Below, piece after piece: positions 33,773 through 42,452 of a stretch of 64,000 nucleotides of DNA. The translations under genes and the position numbers were made by a program. This DNA is from Melittangium boletus DSM 14713 (GTDB taxonomy: Bacteria; Myxococcota; Myxococcia; Myxococcales; Myxococcaceae). The first letter of the stretch is position 1. Each line of letters starts with the position of its first letter. The notes under the pieces are model-generated. The model saw nothing but the letters and a program-made list of their open reading frames with translations, was not told the origin of the DNA and did not search any database. The DNA lies in NCBI RefSeq assembly GCF_002305855.1, contig NZ_CP022163.1, positions 3,720,292-3,784,291 on the forward strand. The letters run 5' to 3'.

Positions 33773-34616
33773 GCGTCGCGCTCAACGCGTCCGGGAGCCG
33801 GGTGGTGGGCCGACCGATGAGGCGGCTCAACTCCCCGGTGGAGTCATTCAGCTCTCCCCGGGCGGCGCCGAGATCCGAGTCCACCAGCACCTGGGCGAAT
33901 CCGGCGGGCAGTCCCGCCCCCACGAGCACCCCCTGATACTGCTCGGGAGGCAGGTTCTTGTAGACGATGGCCTTGCCCGTCTGGCGGGACACCTCCGCCG
34001 CCAGCTCGGACAGGGTGAAGGGCGTGTCGCCACCCAACTCGTAGACCTTGTTCTCGTGGCCGCTTCCGGTGAGCACTTCCACGGCGGCGGCGGCGTAGTC
34101 GGCGCGGGTGGCGGCGGCGACGCGGCCCTCGCCCGAGCTGCCCACGAGGGCGCCATGCGCCAGCGCCGGAGCGAGGTTGGCCGTGTAGTTCTCGATGTAC
34201 CAGCCGTTGCGCAGGAAGACGAAGGGCAGGCCGGAGTCGCGGATGAGCTGCTCGGTGGCCTTGTGCTCCGCGGCGAGCGCCAGGCTCGACGTGTCCGCCC
34301 GGAGGATGCTCGTGTAGGCGAGCAACCGGACGCCCACCTTCCGGGCGGCCTCCACCACGGCCCGATGCTGCGCGACCCGCTGGCCCACTTCACTCGATGA
34401 GATGAGCAGCAGCTTCTCCACACCCTGGAAGGCCGCGGAGAGGGTGTCTGGCTGGCTGTAGTCGGCCCGGCGGACCTGGACGCCGCGCGCCGCCAGCGCC
34501 TGGGCCTTCTCCGGATCGCGGACGGCCACGGCGATCTTCTGGGCGGGCAGCTTCTCGAGCAGGCCCTCGACGACGAGACGACCGAGATGACCCGTGGCTC
34601 CAGTGACGAGAATCAT
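33762..34616 (-). CDS. qorB: NmrA/SDR-type NAD(P)H:quinone oxidoreductase
   Basis: 284 residues from ATG 34616 (MILVTGATGHLGRLVVEGLL). It has the GxxGxxG dinucleotide motif and close matches to E. coli QorB (QOR2) along its length, notably GVEKLLLISSSEVGQR, LRNGWYIENY, ATRADYAAAAVEVL, KVYELGGD and DSDLGAARG. It reduces quinones using NADPH in the cytoplasm. It is divergent from an HxlR regulator, the same arrangement as qorB/qorR (ytfG/ytfH), with a palindromic site between. Confidence 0.92.
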   Translation of the reverse strand: MILVTGATGHLGRLVVEGLLEKLPAQKIAVAVRDPEKAQALAARGVQVRRADYSQPDTLSAAFQGVEKLLLISSSEVGQRVAQHRAVVEAARKVGVRLLAYTSILRADTSSLALAAEHKATEQLIRDSGLPFVFLRNGWYIENYTANLAPALAHGALVGSSGEGRVAAATRADYAAAAVEVLTGSGHENKVYELGGDTPFTLSELAAEVSRQTGKAIVYKNLPPEQYQGVLVGAGLPAGFAQVLVDSDLGAARGELNDSTGELSRLIGRPTTRLPDALSATLNG

Positions 34617-34684
34617 GGTGAGGCTCCTTGAAGGAAGTGAGGCGTTGGACTCGGCACTCACCGTAACGCCGTCACTTCCCTTTC

Positions 34685-34707
34685 GTAAGTACCCACCTTT
34701 GGGTAAG
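34685..34707. promoter_or_regulatory. Candidate HxlR operator between qorB and its regulator
   Basis: TACCC (34690-34694) and GGGTA (34701-34705) form an inverted repeat with a 6-base spacer, flanked by GTAAG at 34685-34689 and again at 34703-34707. It lies just upstream of the regulator ATG and in the shared control region, matching HxlR/QorR sites in kind. Confidence 0.45.
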
Positions 34708-34715
34708 CTACTAAC

Positions 34716-35147
34716 ATGGCGGAAAGAAAAAGACCCGGGCACCTGGCGCGGGCGGTGACGAAGCAAGCGGAGCGGAAGGAGCGGGGCGACCTGTACGCCC
34801 CCCTGTGTCCCTCGCGCGGCGTGCTGGAGCACGTGACGAGCCGCTGGGGGGTGCTGGTGCTGGTGGTGTTGCTCCAGGGCACCCGCCGCTTCAGCGAGCT
34901 GCGGCGCGAGGTGGCGGGCGTGAGCGAGAAGATGCTGGCGCAGACGCTCCAGGCGCTGGAGCAGGACGGCTTCGTGCTGCGCGAGGTGTACCCGGTGATT
35001 CCGCCCCGGGTGGACTACAGCCTGACGCCCCTGGGGCGAGAGGTGGCCGGGCACGTGGAGGTGCTGACGGATTGGATCGAGGAGAACCTGTCCCGCGTCC
35101 TGGAGGCGCGGAAGCGGCACGTGCCGAAGCGAGGCACGGAGGAATGA
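34716..35147 (+). CDS. HxlR-family transcriptional regulator
   Basis: 143 residues. Winged-helix HxlR signature: APLCPSRGVLEHVTSRWGVL, GTRRFSELRREVAGVSEKML, QTLQALEQDGFVLREVYPVI and VDYSLTPLGRE. The CPSRG cysteine (about residue 31) is at the redox-sensing position used by QorR/HypR-type members, so it may sense quinones or electrophiles. It is divergent from qorB, its probable target. Confidence 0.9.
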   Translation: MAERKRPGHLARAVTKQAERKERGDLYAPLCPSRGVLEHVTSRWGVLVLVVLLQGTRRFSELRREVAGVSEKMLAQTLQALEQDGFVLREVYPVIPPRVDYSLTPLGREVAGHVEVLTDWIEENLSRVLEARKRHVPKRGTEE

Positions 35148-35153
35148 GGCGGC

Positions 35154-35936
35154 TCAGCGGGCGGTGTAGCCGCCGTCCACGACGAGCTCCGAGCCGGTGA
35201 CATAGCGCGAGGCGTCCGAGGCCAGATAGAGGATGGCCTCGGCGATGTCCTCGGGCTCGCCCATGCGGCCCATGGGGGCGGAGGCCTCGAGCTGCTTCCA
35301 GGCCTCTTCCTCGCCGCCGATTTGATCGACGAAGCCCCTCCACCAGTCCGCCGTCTGCCAACTGGGCGTGCGCACGCCGCCGGGGAAGACGGTGTTGACG
35401 CGGATGCCGTCCTGGGCGCACTCCATGGCCACGGCCTTGCTCAGCATGCGCACACCGCCCTTGCTGGCGGAATAGGCGGCGGTGCCGGGGCTGCCCACGA
35501 GCGCCGAGACCGAGGCCACATTGACGATGGAGCCACCGCGCTTGCCCAGGCGCATGGTGCGCACGGCGTACTTGGTGCCGAGGAAGGCGCTGTCCAGGTT
35601 CACCGCGAGCTGTTCACGCCACTCGGCGAGCGAGAGGTCGGCGACGGGACGGGAGGTGGCGGTGCCCGCGTTGTTCACCAACACGTCCAGCCGGCCATGG
35701 GCCTCGAAGGTGCGGCTCATGACCTTGTTCCACACCACTTCGTCCGTCACGTCATGGAGCAAGAAGAGGGCTTGGCCGCCGGCGGCGCGGATTTCCTGGA
35801 CGACCTGCTCGCCCGTGCCCGCGATGTCCGTCGCCACCACCCGCGCGCCCTCCCGGGCGAACAGCAGGGCCGTGGCCCGGCCGATTCCAGATGCCGCCCC
35901 CGTCACGAGGGCCACCTTGTCCTTGAGTCGTTCCAT
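35154..35936 (-). CDS. Short-chain dehydrogenase/reductase (SDR, classical type)
   Basis: 260 residues. Cofactor motif TGAASGIGRA (TGxxxGIG) with an acidic D after the second strand (VVATDIAG), favouring NAD+. NNAG is at about 88, catalytic Ser in VNVASVSAL, and YSASKGG gives Tyr-x3-Lys. The C-terminus YVTGSELVVDGGYTAR is typical of the FabG-like group. The substrate cannot be told. It converges on the HxlR gene with 6 bases between. Confidence 0.9.
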   Translation of the reverse strand: MERLKDKVALVTGAASGIGRATALLFAREGARVVATDIAGTGEQVVQEIRAAGGQALFLLHDVTDEVVWNKVMSRTFEAHGRLDVLVNNAGTATSRPVADLSLAEWREQLAVNLDSAFLGTKYAVRTMRLGKRGGSIVNVASVSALVGSPGTAAYSASKGGVRMLSKAVAMECAQDGIRVNTVFPGGVRTPSWQTADWWRGFVDQIGGEEEAWKQLEASAPMGRMGEPEDIAEAILYLASDASRYVTGSELVVDGGYTAR

Positions 35937-36340
35937 AGGCGAGGAGGCCTACCTTACCTGGGATCCCGAGTTTTCTGGGCCTGAAAAAAGAGGAACGGGG
36001 CATAACGCGCCGCCCACTTGGACACACACCCCAACCGTCTTGAATGTGGACGGAGAAACGGAGCGTGAACAGGCTCCTGAATCTTCCGGAGAAGGGTCCT
36101 CGCCATGTAGCTATCGGAGTTCCATTTCCACAACTACAAGCGTTATCAAGACTCGGGCCCCCTCGAACTCAAGCCCGGCGTCAGTCTCCATGACAAGCTT
36201 ACACAAGGATAGGCGCCGCTCCCGCCCGCGATCGCCATCACTCCGACAGAACACCCTCGAATACAACAAGGTCGAGCACTCCCTGGCCCTCATGGAAGGT
36301 TGACCGCTTCGACGAACACTCCGAGGCATTGAGGTGAACG
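35937..36340. other. AT-richer intergenic region without a clear gene
   Basis: 404 bases between the SDR gene and the second lipoprotein toxin candidate. Composition drops in GC relative to both flanks. A minus-strand frame ending near 36111 and a plus-strand frame at 35482-36303 run through it but have no recognisable features. It probably carries the promoter of the toxin operon and may be a leftover of earlier module exchange. Confidence 0.4.
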
Positions 36341-37864
36341 ATGCGCGCTGACGCGCCGAGGTCTTGGTGGGTGGGCCTATTGCTGACTGCATCCTTGATG
36401 ACCACCGGGTGTGCGTCGCTGCCGTCACCGCCCGGTCAGGGGATGTACCTGGGAGATACGCCACGCACGGCCACCCGGCCCATGTTGGCGCAATCGCCGG
36501 AAGCGGAGTCCCCACCGCGCTCCCCGCGAGGGCCGGCGGCGCGACAGCGGCACCACCACCGGGGCTCCAGCGAGGCCGTGACGGCAACGGCCCCTGAGCT
36601 CGCGGCGAAACCAGCGCAACAGAGCGTCACACTGACCCGGCAAGCGGTTCTCGGAGCCATTGACGGCGTACGAGACTCCATTGGCCACATCGCCGACACA
36701 CTCCCCAAGCTCGCGGCCAGTCAGGCCGGCATCGCCGGGGATAACGACGTGTTTGTCCCGTACATCAACTACGGCACGATTCAATTGCAATGGCTCAAGG
36801 ACTCACTGGGTGGCGCCGCCCTGCTGACGGACACGGCTTCCACGGTCGGGGAGCCTGAGATGGAACTCGCGCTCCTCCGCCTCTCCGGGCCACGGCTCCA
36901 GGCCACCCTACTCGGTGCGCACCTGCTCTCCGCGTGGCTCGACTTCCTGAACCTCGCCGACGCCATCCTCCAGCACGCTCCCTTTTACAGCGACGAGCGG
37001 CTGGTTCGGGACCTGGACCGCGTGCGGAAGATGCTGGAGCCGTCCATGACGGCGCTTTCCTCTCTGGAGCCAGCGCAGGTCGAGGCCACGGCGAGCACGC
37101 TTCCCAGCCTGATGGGCCAGCTCACCCGCGAGTCTTATTCGATACGTGAGGCCGTGCGCGTGGCAACGGAGCGCGGCGGTCAGATGATGCTGGCGGCGCA
37201 ACTCGTCGAGATGCTCACCCAGGCCTCGATGATGAAGCTGTCGCTGCCAAGGCTGCCGCCGGCCGCTCCCGCGACACTCGGAGTGGGCCTCGTGATGGGA
37301 GCCAACGGCGTGATGATGGGGACGCGGGTAGCAGTCTCCGCCGAGTGGGTCGAGATGATGCGTCGGCTCGTGCGGGCGGGAGTCATCTCCGCACCCGTCG
37401 CTGGCACAGCTGTGCGGATACACACCGGACAGGTGCTGATGTCCCAATCGCACGACGAGTTGCCCAAGGGCGTGCGCGACGCGCTCGGCGACGGACCCGA
37501 GGTGCGCGGCATGCACCAGACGGGCAGGGCGGGGGCGGGTATGGCCGAGCCGCCACGGCATCACGTCCTGCCAAGAGAGCACCGCGAGTGGTTCGAGAAG
37601 CGCGGCTTCACCGGTGACATGAGCATCGACCGGTTCTGCGTCAAGATGGAGCAAGCCAAACATGAGGCGATCCACGGCGGTGGCGACTGGCGATTGGGTC
37701 GCTTGTGGCCCGGAGAGTGGAATCAGATGATCATGAAGGCGCTGCGAGAGGCCGAGCTCGAAGCTGGCCGGATGTTGACGCGAAACGAGATCCTCAAGGT
37801 CGTAGCGGGATACATGAAGGAGTACAAGATCCCGATGAACTTCACGCCCTGGAGTGGAAGATGA
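36341..37864 (+). CDS. Lipoprotein, TIGR02269/DUF2380-like, candidate SitA-family toxin
   Basis: 507 residues. Signal and lipobox LMTTGC put the acylated Cys at about residue 24. A Pro/Arg/His-rich linker and a long helical middle follow, with hydrophobic stretches LGAHLLSAWLDFLNLADAIL and AATLGVGLVMGANGVMMGTR-like sequence. The C-terminal 90 residues (HHVLPREHREWFEKRGFTGD ... KHEAIHGGGDWRLGRLWPGE) match the DUF2380 pattern of myxobacterial paralogous lipoproteins, and the spaced His pairs recall HNH/His-Me-finger nucleases. Myxococcus members of this type are SitA toxins. The ATGA overlap (37861-37864) with the next gene fits a toxin/immunity operon. Confidence 0.82.
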   Translation: MRADAPRSWWVGLLLTASLMTTGCASLPSPPGQGMYLGDTPRTATRPMLAQSPEAESPPRSPRGPAARQRHHHRGSSEAVTATAPELAAKPAQQSVTLTRQAVLGAIDGVRDSIGHIADTLPKLAASQAGIAGDNDVFVPYINYGTIQLQWLKDSLGGAALLTDTASTVGEPEMELALLRLSGPRLQATLLGAHLLSAWLDFLNLADAILQHAPFYSDERLVRDLDRVRKMLEPSMTALSSLEPAQVEATASTLPSLMGQLTRESYSIREAVRVATERGGQMMLAAQLVEMLTQASMMKLSLPRLPPAAPATLGVGLVMGANGVMMGTRVAVSAEWVEMMRRLVRAGVISAPVAGTAVRIHTGQVLMSQSHDELPKGVRDALGDGPEVRGMHQTGRAGAGMAEPPRHHVLPREHREWFEKRGFTGDMSIDRFCVKMEQAKHEAIHGGGDWRLGRLWPGEWNQMIMKALREAELEAGRMLTRNEILKVVAGYMKEYKIPMNFTPWSGR

Positions 37865-38331
37865 GTGAGGACCGCTCCTGGGAGGGAAACTGGAAGCTCC
37901 GCTTGTACGAGCGGATCCGCGAGCGAGGTTTCCCTTCGCTGACCGCCTTCGCCGAGGCACGCCCCACCGCCTCGCTGATAGCTCTAGCCGAGGAGCTTGG
38001 AGAGGACGACATCGCCGCGGTACAGGTGTTCAGCGGATTGGTCGCCGAAGCGGAGCGGAGTGGACAGCTTACACGCTTGGTGCGCGGACAGCTCGTGCGC
38101 GAGCTGTCCCAGCATCTCCCGAACGGCTGGCCCGCCGTGATTGACGACAGCAATCGTTTCGATGTCGCCCATGCACTCGCGCGTTGGAGTACGTACACCC
38201 CAGAGACGCATCAGAAACGCGTTGAGCAGGCCAGGGCAGTGCTCCGCGCCAAACCACCGCCGCCCGGCTGGCGTCCGCTCGGCCCCGATGACGAACTTCT
38301 CCGCACGCTTCTGCCCGACGAGGAAGCCTGA
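37861..38331 (+). CDS. Candidate immunity protein for the TIGR02269/DUF2380-like lipoprotein
   Basis: 156 residues, soluble and acidic, starting MSEDRSWEGNWKLRLYERIR at the ATG inside the ATGA overlap. It has helical composition, GFPSLTAFAEARPTASLIAL and EELGEDDIAAVQVFSGLVAE, with no signal peptide, membrane helix or named domain. Small soluble genes in this position next to TIGR02269-type lipoproteins encode the cognate immunity factor. That role here is inferred from position. Confidence 0.72.
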   Translation: MSEDRSWEGNWKLRLYERIRERGFPSLTAFAEARPTASLIALAEELGEDDIAAVQVFSGLVAEAERSGQLTRLVRGQLVRELSQHLPNGWPAVIDDSNRFDVAHALARWSTYTPETHQKRVEQARAVLRAKPPPPGWRPLGPDDELLRTLLPDEEA

Positions 38332-38343
38332 CTCGCAGCGTCA

Positions 38344-38979
38344 TTATTCCCACCGAGTCCAGGAGGAGGACGGAAGCGTGGCCCCATGACGCGCGAGGTC
38401 TTCCGGCGTGTTCACACTCATCACCGCGCGGAGAGTCGGATCCACCGCCCGGAGCGCGTCCTCGGGCAAGAGCCTCGCCTGACATTGGGACAGCAGGGCG
38501 CGCAACGAAGGCTCCCCGGCCCTTAGCGCCTCGCCCCAGGGCGCGGACAGTGACTTCCGGTACAGGGCCAGCAACGGCTCCACCCGGCCCTCCACCGTGA
38601 AGGCCACCGCGTCCACGCCGGGCCCGCGCGCCCCGAGCAGCACCCGCACCGCCGCCTCCGTCACGAAGGGCATGTCGCACGCCACCGCCAGCACCCACTC
38701 CGTGCGCGAGCCCTCCAACGCCGCGTGCACGCCCCCCGGCGCCCCCCGCTCCGGCACCACGTCCCCCACCGTGCGCACCCCGAAGCGCGCATAAGGCCCG
38801 GGCACATTCGCCACCAGCAGCGTGTCCCCCAGGCAGCTCCCCAGCGCCAGCACCCGCTCCAGGACCGTCCGGCCCTCCACCTCCAAGAGGCCCTTGGCCA
38901 CCCCGCCCAGACGCGAGCCCTGCCCCCCGGCGATCACCGCCAGCGTCACCTCCGGGAACTCCCCTTCCCGCTCGCGCAT
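38344..38979 (-). CDS. mobA: Molybdenum cofactor guanylyltransferase
   Basis: 211 residues from ATG 38979, which has GAGGAG 7 bases upstream; the frame extends to 39033 but that part is not MobA-like. The nucleotide-binding signature is AGGQGSRLGGVAKGLLEVEG, followed by VACDMPFVTEAAVRVLL and EPLLALYRKS. It attaches GMP to Mo-molybdopterin to make the bis-MGD cofactor used by formate dehydrogenase. It is divergent from moeA, 86 bases apart, forming a small Mo-cofactor cluster. Confidence 0.9.
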   Translation of the reverse strand: MREREGEFPEVTLAVIAGGQGSRLGGVAKGLLEVEGRTVLERVLALGSCLGDTLLVANVPGPYARFGVRTVGDVVPERGAPGGVHAALEGSRTEWVLAVACDMPFVTEAAVRVLLGARGPGVDAVAFTVEGRVEPLLALYRKSLSAPWGEALRAGEPSLRALLSQCQARLLPEDALRAVDPTLRAVMSVNTPEDLARHGATLPSSSWTRWE

Positions 38980-39065
38980 GTCGGATCTCCTCACACTCCG
39001 GTACTTCGTCCCGCCCGAGAGGCTAACCTGCACCGCGTCAAAGTCCCCAGGCCCCGCTCGCTCGC

Positions 39066-40310
39066 ATGACCCTCACTCCGCTCGCCACCGCCCGGCAGCT
39101 CGCCCTCGACGCGCTCACTCCCGCAGCTCCCGAGCACGTCCCCCTCCTGGAGTCCCTGGGCCGCTTCCTCGCGGGCCCCCTCATCGCCTCGCGCTCGCTG
39201 CCCGGCTGCCCCATGTCCGCCATGGATGGGTATGCCGTGATCGCCGAGGAGACCGTCGGCGCCACCCGCGACACGCCCGTGCGCCTGCGCGTCAGCGAGA
39301 CCATCTACGCCGGGCACCTGCCCCTGCGCACCCTCCAGCCGGGCCAGGCCGCGCGCATCTTCACCGGCGCGCCCCTGCCCCCGGGCGCCACCGCCGTCGT
39401 GCGCCAGGAGGCCACCCGGCCCGCCTCGGACGACACCGTGGACCTCTTCGTCACCGTCCCCCCGGGCCGCGACATCCGCCCCGAGGGGGAGGATCTGCTC
39501 CTGGGCGCGTCCGTGCTGCACGCGGGCCAGCGCATCGACGCCGCGGTGCTCGGGGTGCTCGCGTCGCTGGGAGACCCCCTGGTGCTCGTGCGCCCGCCGC
39601 CGCGAGTCGCCGTGCTCGCCACCGGGGACGAGCTCGTGCCGCCCGGCACCCCCGCCCTCCCCCACCAGGTGTACGAGAGCAACCTCGTCCTCGTCGCCGC
39701 GCTCGCGAGCGAGGCCGGGGCCCAGGTGGTGGCCCGCGAGCGCGCCCGGGACGACGACGACGTCCTGCGCCCCGCCCTCCAGCGCCTCGCCAAGCGCGCG
39801 GACGTGCTCATCACCACCGGAGGCGCCTCCGTGGGAGACCGGGACCGGGTCAAACGCGTGCTCTCCGCGCTCGGGTGCACCTTCCTCGTGGACGGCGTGG
39901 CGATCAAGCCCGGCAAGCCCGTGGCCGTGGGGCGTCTGGGCTCCACCGCCGTCGTCGTGCTGCCCGGCACCCCGGGCGCCGCCACCGTCGCCTTCGACCA
40001 GTTCGCCCGGCCGCTGCTCCTGCACCACCAGGGCGTGCGCGAGCAGCGCCGGCGGGTGCGCGCGCGGCTCGACGAGGGCCGACACAAGCAGGCGGGGCTC
40101 ACCTACCTGGTGTCGGGCACGCTGGAGACGCGCGAGGACGGCCAGCTCTGGGCCCGCATCCGCGCCCAGGGCGCCGGCCAACTGCTCGGCAACGTCGGCG
40201 CCGAGGGCCATGCCATCCTCCCCCCGGGCCGCGCCGATTTCTCCGAGGGCGACACGGTGGACTTCGAGTGCTTCGATCGGCCCCAGTACCTCGCGGCGGA
40301 GGCACCATGA
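39066..40310 (+). CDS. moeA: Molybdopterin molybdenumtransferase
   Basis: 414 residues, MoeA family. SRSLPGCPMSAMDGYAVIAE carries the conserved SAMDGYA motif; IFTGAPLPPGATAVVRQEAT, VYESNLVLVAALASEAGAQV, TTGGASVGDRDRVKRVLSAL and KPGKPVAVGRLG are all characteristic. The domain IV end is GADFSEGDTVDFEC-like. It inserts molybdate into adenylated molybdopterin. Its stop overlaps the mobB ATG (40307-40310). Confidence 0.94.
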   Translation: MTLTPLATARQLALDALTPAAPEHVPLLESLGRFLAGPLIASRSLPGCPMSAMDGYAVIAEETVGATRDTPVRLRVSETIYAGHLPLRTLQPGQAARIFTGAPLPPGATAVVRQEATRPASDDTVDLFVTVPPGRDIRPEGEDLLLGASVLHAGQRIDAAVLGVLASLGDPLVLVRPPPRVAVLATGDELVPPGTPALPHQVYESNLVLVAALASEAGAQVVARERARDDDDVLRPALQRLAKRADVLITTGGASVGDRDRVKRVLSALGCTFLVDGVAIKPGKPVAVGRLGSTAVVVLPGTPGAATVAFDQFARPLLLHHQGVREQRRRVRARLDEGRHKQAGLTYLVSGTLETREDGQLWARIRAQGAGQLLGNVGAEGHAILPPGRADFSEGDTVDFECFDRPQYLAAEAP

Positions 40311-40822
40311 GGCCGCCGCCCGCGCTGAGCATCATCGGCTGGTCCGGCGCGGGAAAGACGACGCTGCTCACCCGGCTGGTGCCGGAGTTGAGCGCGCGGG
40401 GACTGCGCGTGGGCGTGGTGAAGCACTCGTCGCACGCGCACCCGCTCCACCCCGAGGGCAGCGACACGGCGCGGCTGGCCCAGGTGGGCGCGGCGCTGGT
40501 GGGCTTCGCCACCCCCTCGGGCGTGCAGCTCACCTTCCCCGCGCCCTCGGCGCACCTGCTCCTGCTGCTCGCGCCCTTCTCCGGGCGCGTGGACCTGGTG
40601 CTCGTCGAGGGATGGAAGGACGGGCCCCTGCCCAAGGTGGAGGTGTGGCGCGAGGGACTGGAGCCCCCGCTCGAGACCGCCCGCCCGGACGTGCTCGCCG
40701 TGGTGGGAGCCCCCCACCGCACCGGAGGCCCCCCGCGCTTCGAGCCCGGGGACGTGCGGGGCCTGGCCACCTTCCTCCAGCGCTGCCTCGACGAGGGGGT
40801 GCTGGGGTCGGGCGCGCCCTGA
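40307..40822 (+). CDS. mobB: Molybdopterin-guanine dinucleotide biosynthesis GTP-binding protein
   Basis: 171 residues from the ATG of the overlap with moeA. Walker A GWSGAGKTTLLTRLVPELSA is followed by VGVVKHSSHAHPLHPEGSDT, the MobB HxxHxxxxD region, and LVLVEGWKDGPLPKVEVWRE, matching MobB throughout. It supports MGD formation with MobA. It ends one base before a convergent gene. Confidence 0.93.
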   Translation: MRPPPALSIIGWSGAGKTTLLTRLVPELSARGLRVGVVKHSSHAHPLHPEGSDTARLAQVGAALVGFATPSGVQLTFPAPSAHLLLLLAPFSGRVDLVLVEGWKDGPLPKVEVWREGLEPPLETARPDVLAVVGAPHRTGGPPRFEPGDVRGLATFLQRCLDEGVLGSGAP

Positions 40823-41245
40823 CTAGAACGCCGGGACGGGCTCGACGTCCGCCTCGTTCAACCAATACAGGACGGGGGTGGAGCCACCCGGCCGCTGCAC
40901 GGTGGTCTGCAGGAAGGTGATGGGGTGGGCCATGAAGCCCGCCTGCACGGTGTGCACGAGCTTGAGGCTGTCATGCACCGTGACCCACTTGCCCTTCTGG
41001 ATGGCGGCGGGGATGACCGTCAGACAGGTGCCCGCGGGCCAATGGCTCTCGCTGTAGGTGAAGGTCATGCGCTTGGTCGAGGACGCGGACGAGTAGACAT
41101 ACTTCGGAGTCTCCGTCCGGGTGATGTATTTGTTGGGTCCCGTGCATGCCTCCGCGGCGGCCTGGGTGGGCCGGGCGGTCCACAGCGCCAGGAAGGCCGA
41201 AAGACTCGTCACCGCGATCGCCGCGTTGCGATAGGTACGACGCAT
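40823..41245 (-). CDS. Secreted hypothetical protein
   Basis: 140 residues from ATG 41245, with GAGG 5 bases upstream. A clear signal peptide (MRRTYRNAAIAVTSLSAFLA...ARPTQAAA) leads to a small mature domain with two Cys (EACTGPN, AGTCLTV), probably a disulfide. Beta-rich phrases such as YITRTETPKYVYSSASSTKR and VLYWLNEADVEPV end in a possible SH3-like or lectin-like fold. The function is unknown. It abuts mobB tail to tail. Confidence 0.7.
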   Translation of the reverse strand: MRRTYRNAAIAVTSLSAFLALWTARPTQAAAEACTGPNKYITRTETPKYVYSSASSTKRMTFTYSESHWPAGTCLTVIPAAIQKGKWVTVHDSLKLVHTVQAGFMAHPITFLQTTVQRPGGSTPVLYWLNEADVEPVPAF

Positions 41246-41564
41246 GGGAACCTCGGGTATGGGTTTGTCGCTCGCAGGGAGCGGATGAGCCATAACATTC
41301 CCAGCCGCCGCGCCTCATCACACGGCCCGCGCTGGGGCTCGGCGTCGGACAATCCCCATCTCCAGATTTCCACGAAGCCTCGGGCGCCGCGCACTACCGG
41401 GCAGTCAACCCGCCCGCCCGTCCAAGTCTTGAATCACCCACCGAGGGGAGCCCGCTCGGGCCGGGACACAAACGATCCAAGTCAGTATCGCCTCGGGTCG
41501 CGCCCATGCGAGTCCCGAGCGTCCACCTTCACGGGCCCGGCGGTGCTCGGCTAGCGTGTGCCGG
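41246..41564. other. Intergenic region upstream of fdhD and the secreted hypothetical gene
   Basis: About 320 bases between divergent genes. I see no gene here. There is a GC-rich hairpin-prone part near 41445-41465 (GAGCCCGCTCGGGCC). No convincing promoter motif was recognised. Confidence 0.4.
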
Positions 41565-42443
41565 ATGGAGCCACCCTCGCGCCCCCTGCCTCCCGGCGTC
41601 ACCCGGAGGCCCGTTGGCCGCTACGCGCCGGACACGGGGCTCTCGCCTCCCGAGCCCGACTCCGTGGCGCTCGAGGAACCCCTCGACCTCCGCGTGAGCG
41701 GCGACACCGTGGCCCTCACCATGCGCATGCCCGGCGCGGACCGCTTCCTCGTCACGGGCTTCCTCTTCTCCGAGGGCCTCATCCACTCGGTGGATGACCT
41801 GGGCGGGCTCGTGCACTGCGGCCGACCCGGAGAAGAAGGCTACGGCAACGTCATCGAGGTGACGCCCGCGCCGGGGCTCGTGTGGGACCTCGAGCGCGTG
41901 AGCGCGAGCAAGCGCGGCACCCTCACCACGGCGGCCTGCGGCGTGTGCGGCCGGCGCAGCGTGGATGACTTGCTGGCCTCGTGCCACCCCGTGCCCCCCG
42001 GCTCCGGAATCGCCGCGTCCGTGCTCGCCCGCGCGCCGGACATCCTGCGCACCGTGCAGCCCCACTTCGAGCACACGGGCGGAGTCCATGCCGCCGCGGC
42101 GCTCGACACCGAGGGCCGGGTGCTCGCCGCCTTCGAGGACGTGGGCCGCCACAACGCGGTGGACAAGGTGGTGGGGGCGCTGGTGCTCGAGCACGGCTTG
42201 CGCTCGGCGCGCGCGGCCCGGCCCGAGGCCTTCCAACCCACGCTGCTCGTGGTCAGCGGGCGCGCGGGCTTCGACATCCTCCAGAAGGCGGCGGTGGCGC
42301 GCTTTCCGCTCGTGGCGAGCGTGTCGGCGGCCACCTCGCTGTCCATCGATCTGGCCGAGCGCGCGGGCATCACGCTCGCCACGTTCGTGCGCGGTGGACG
42401 CTTCAACGTCTACACCCACCCCGAGCGCCTGCGCGAGATGTAG
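41565..42443 (+). CDS. fdhD: Formate dehydrogenase accessory sulfurtransferase
   Basis: 292 residues from ATG 41565; a GTG three codons earlier is possible. Motifs of FdhD: AACGVCGRRSVDDLL with the two catalytic Cys of CxxC, GGVHAAAALDTEGRVLAAFE, DVGRHNAVDKVVGA, and LVVSGRAGFDILQKAAVARF. It takes sulfur from IscS and sulfurates the bis-MGD cofactor before insertion, which is required for formate dehydrogenase activity. It therefore belongs functionally with the 11288-16467 operon although 25 kb away. Confidence 0.95.
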   Translation: MEPPSRPLPPGVTRRPVGRYAPDTGLSPPEPDSVALEEPLDLRVSGDTVALTMRMPGADRFLVTGFLFSEGLIHSVDDLGGLVHCGRPGEEGYGNVIEVTPAPGLVWDLERVSASKRGTLTTAACGVCGRRSVDDLLASCHPVPPGSGIAASVLARAPDILRTVQPHFEHTGGVHAAAALDTEGRVLAAFEDVGRHNAVDKVVGALVLEHGLRSARAARPEAFQPTLLVVSGRAGFDILQKAAVARFPLVASVSAATSLSIDLAERAGITLATFVRGGRFNVYTHPERLREM

Positions 42444-42452
42444 CGCGTCCCC

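Noticed and set aside
35937..36340. Frames crossing the gap before the second lipoprotein toxin
   Set aside because: Both frames change composition along their length and contain nothing recognisable; a decayed module is possible but cannot be supported.
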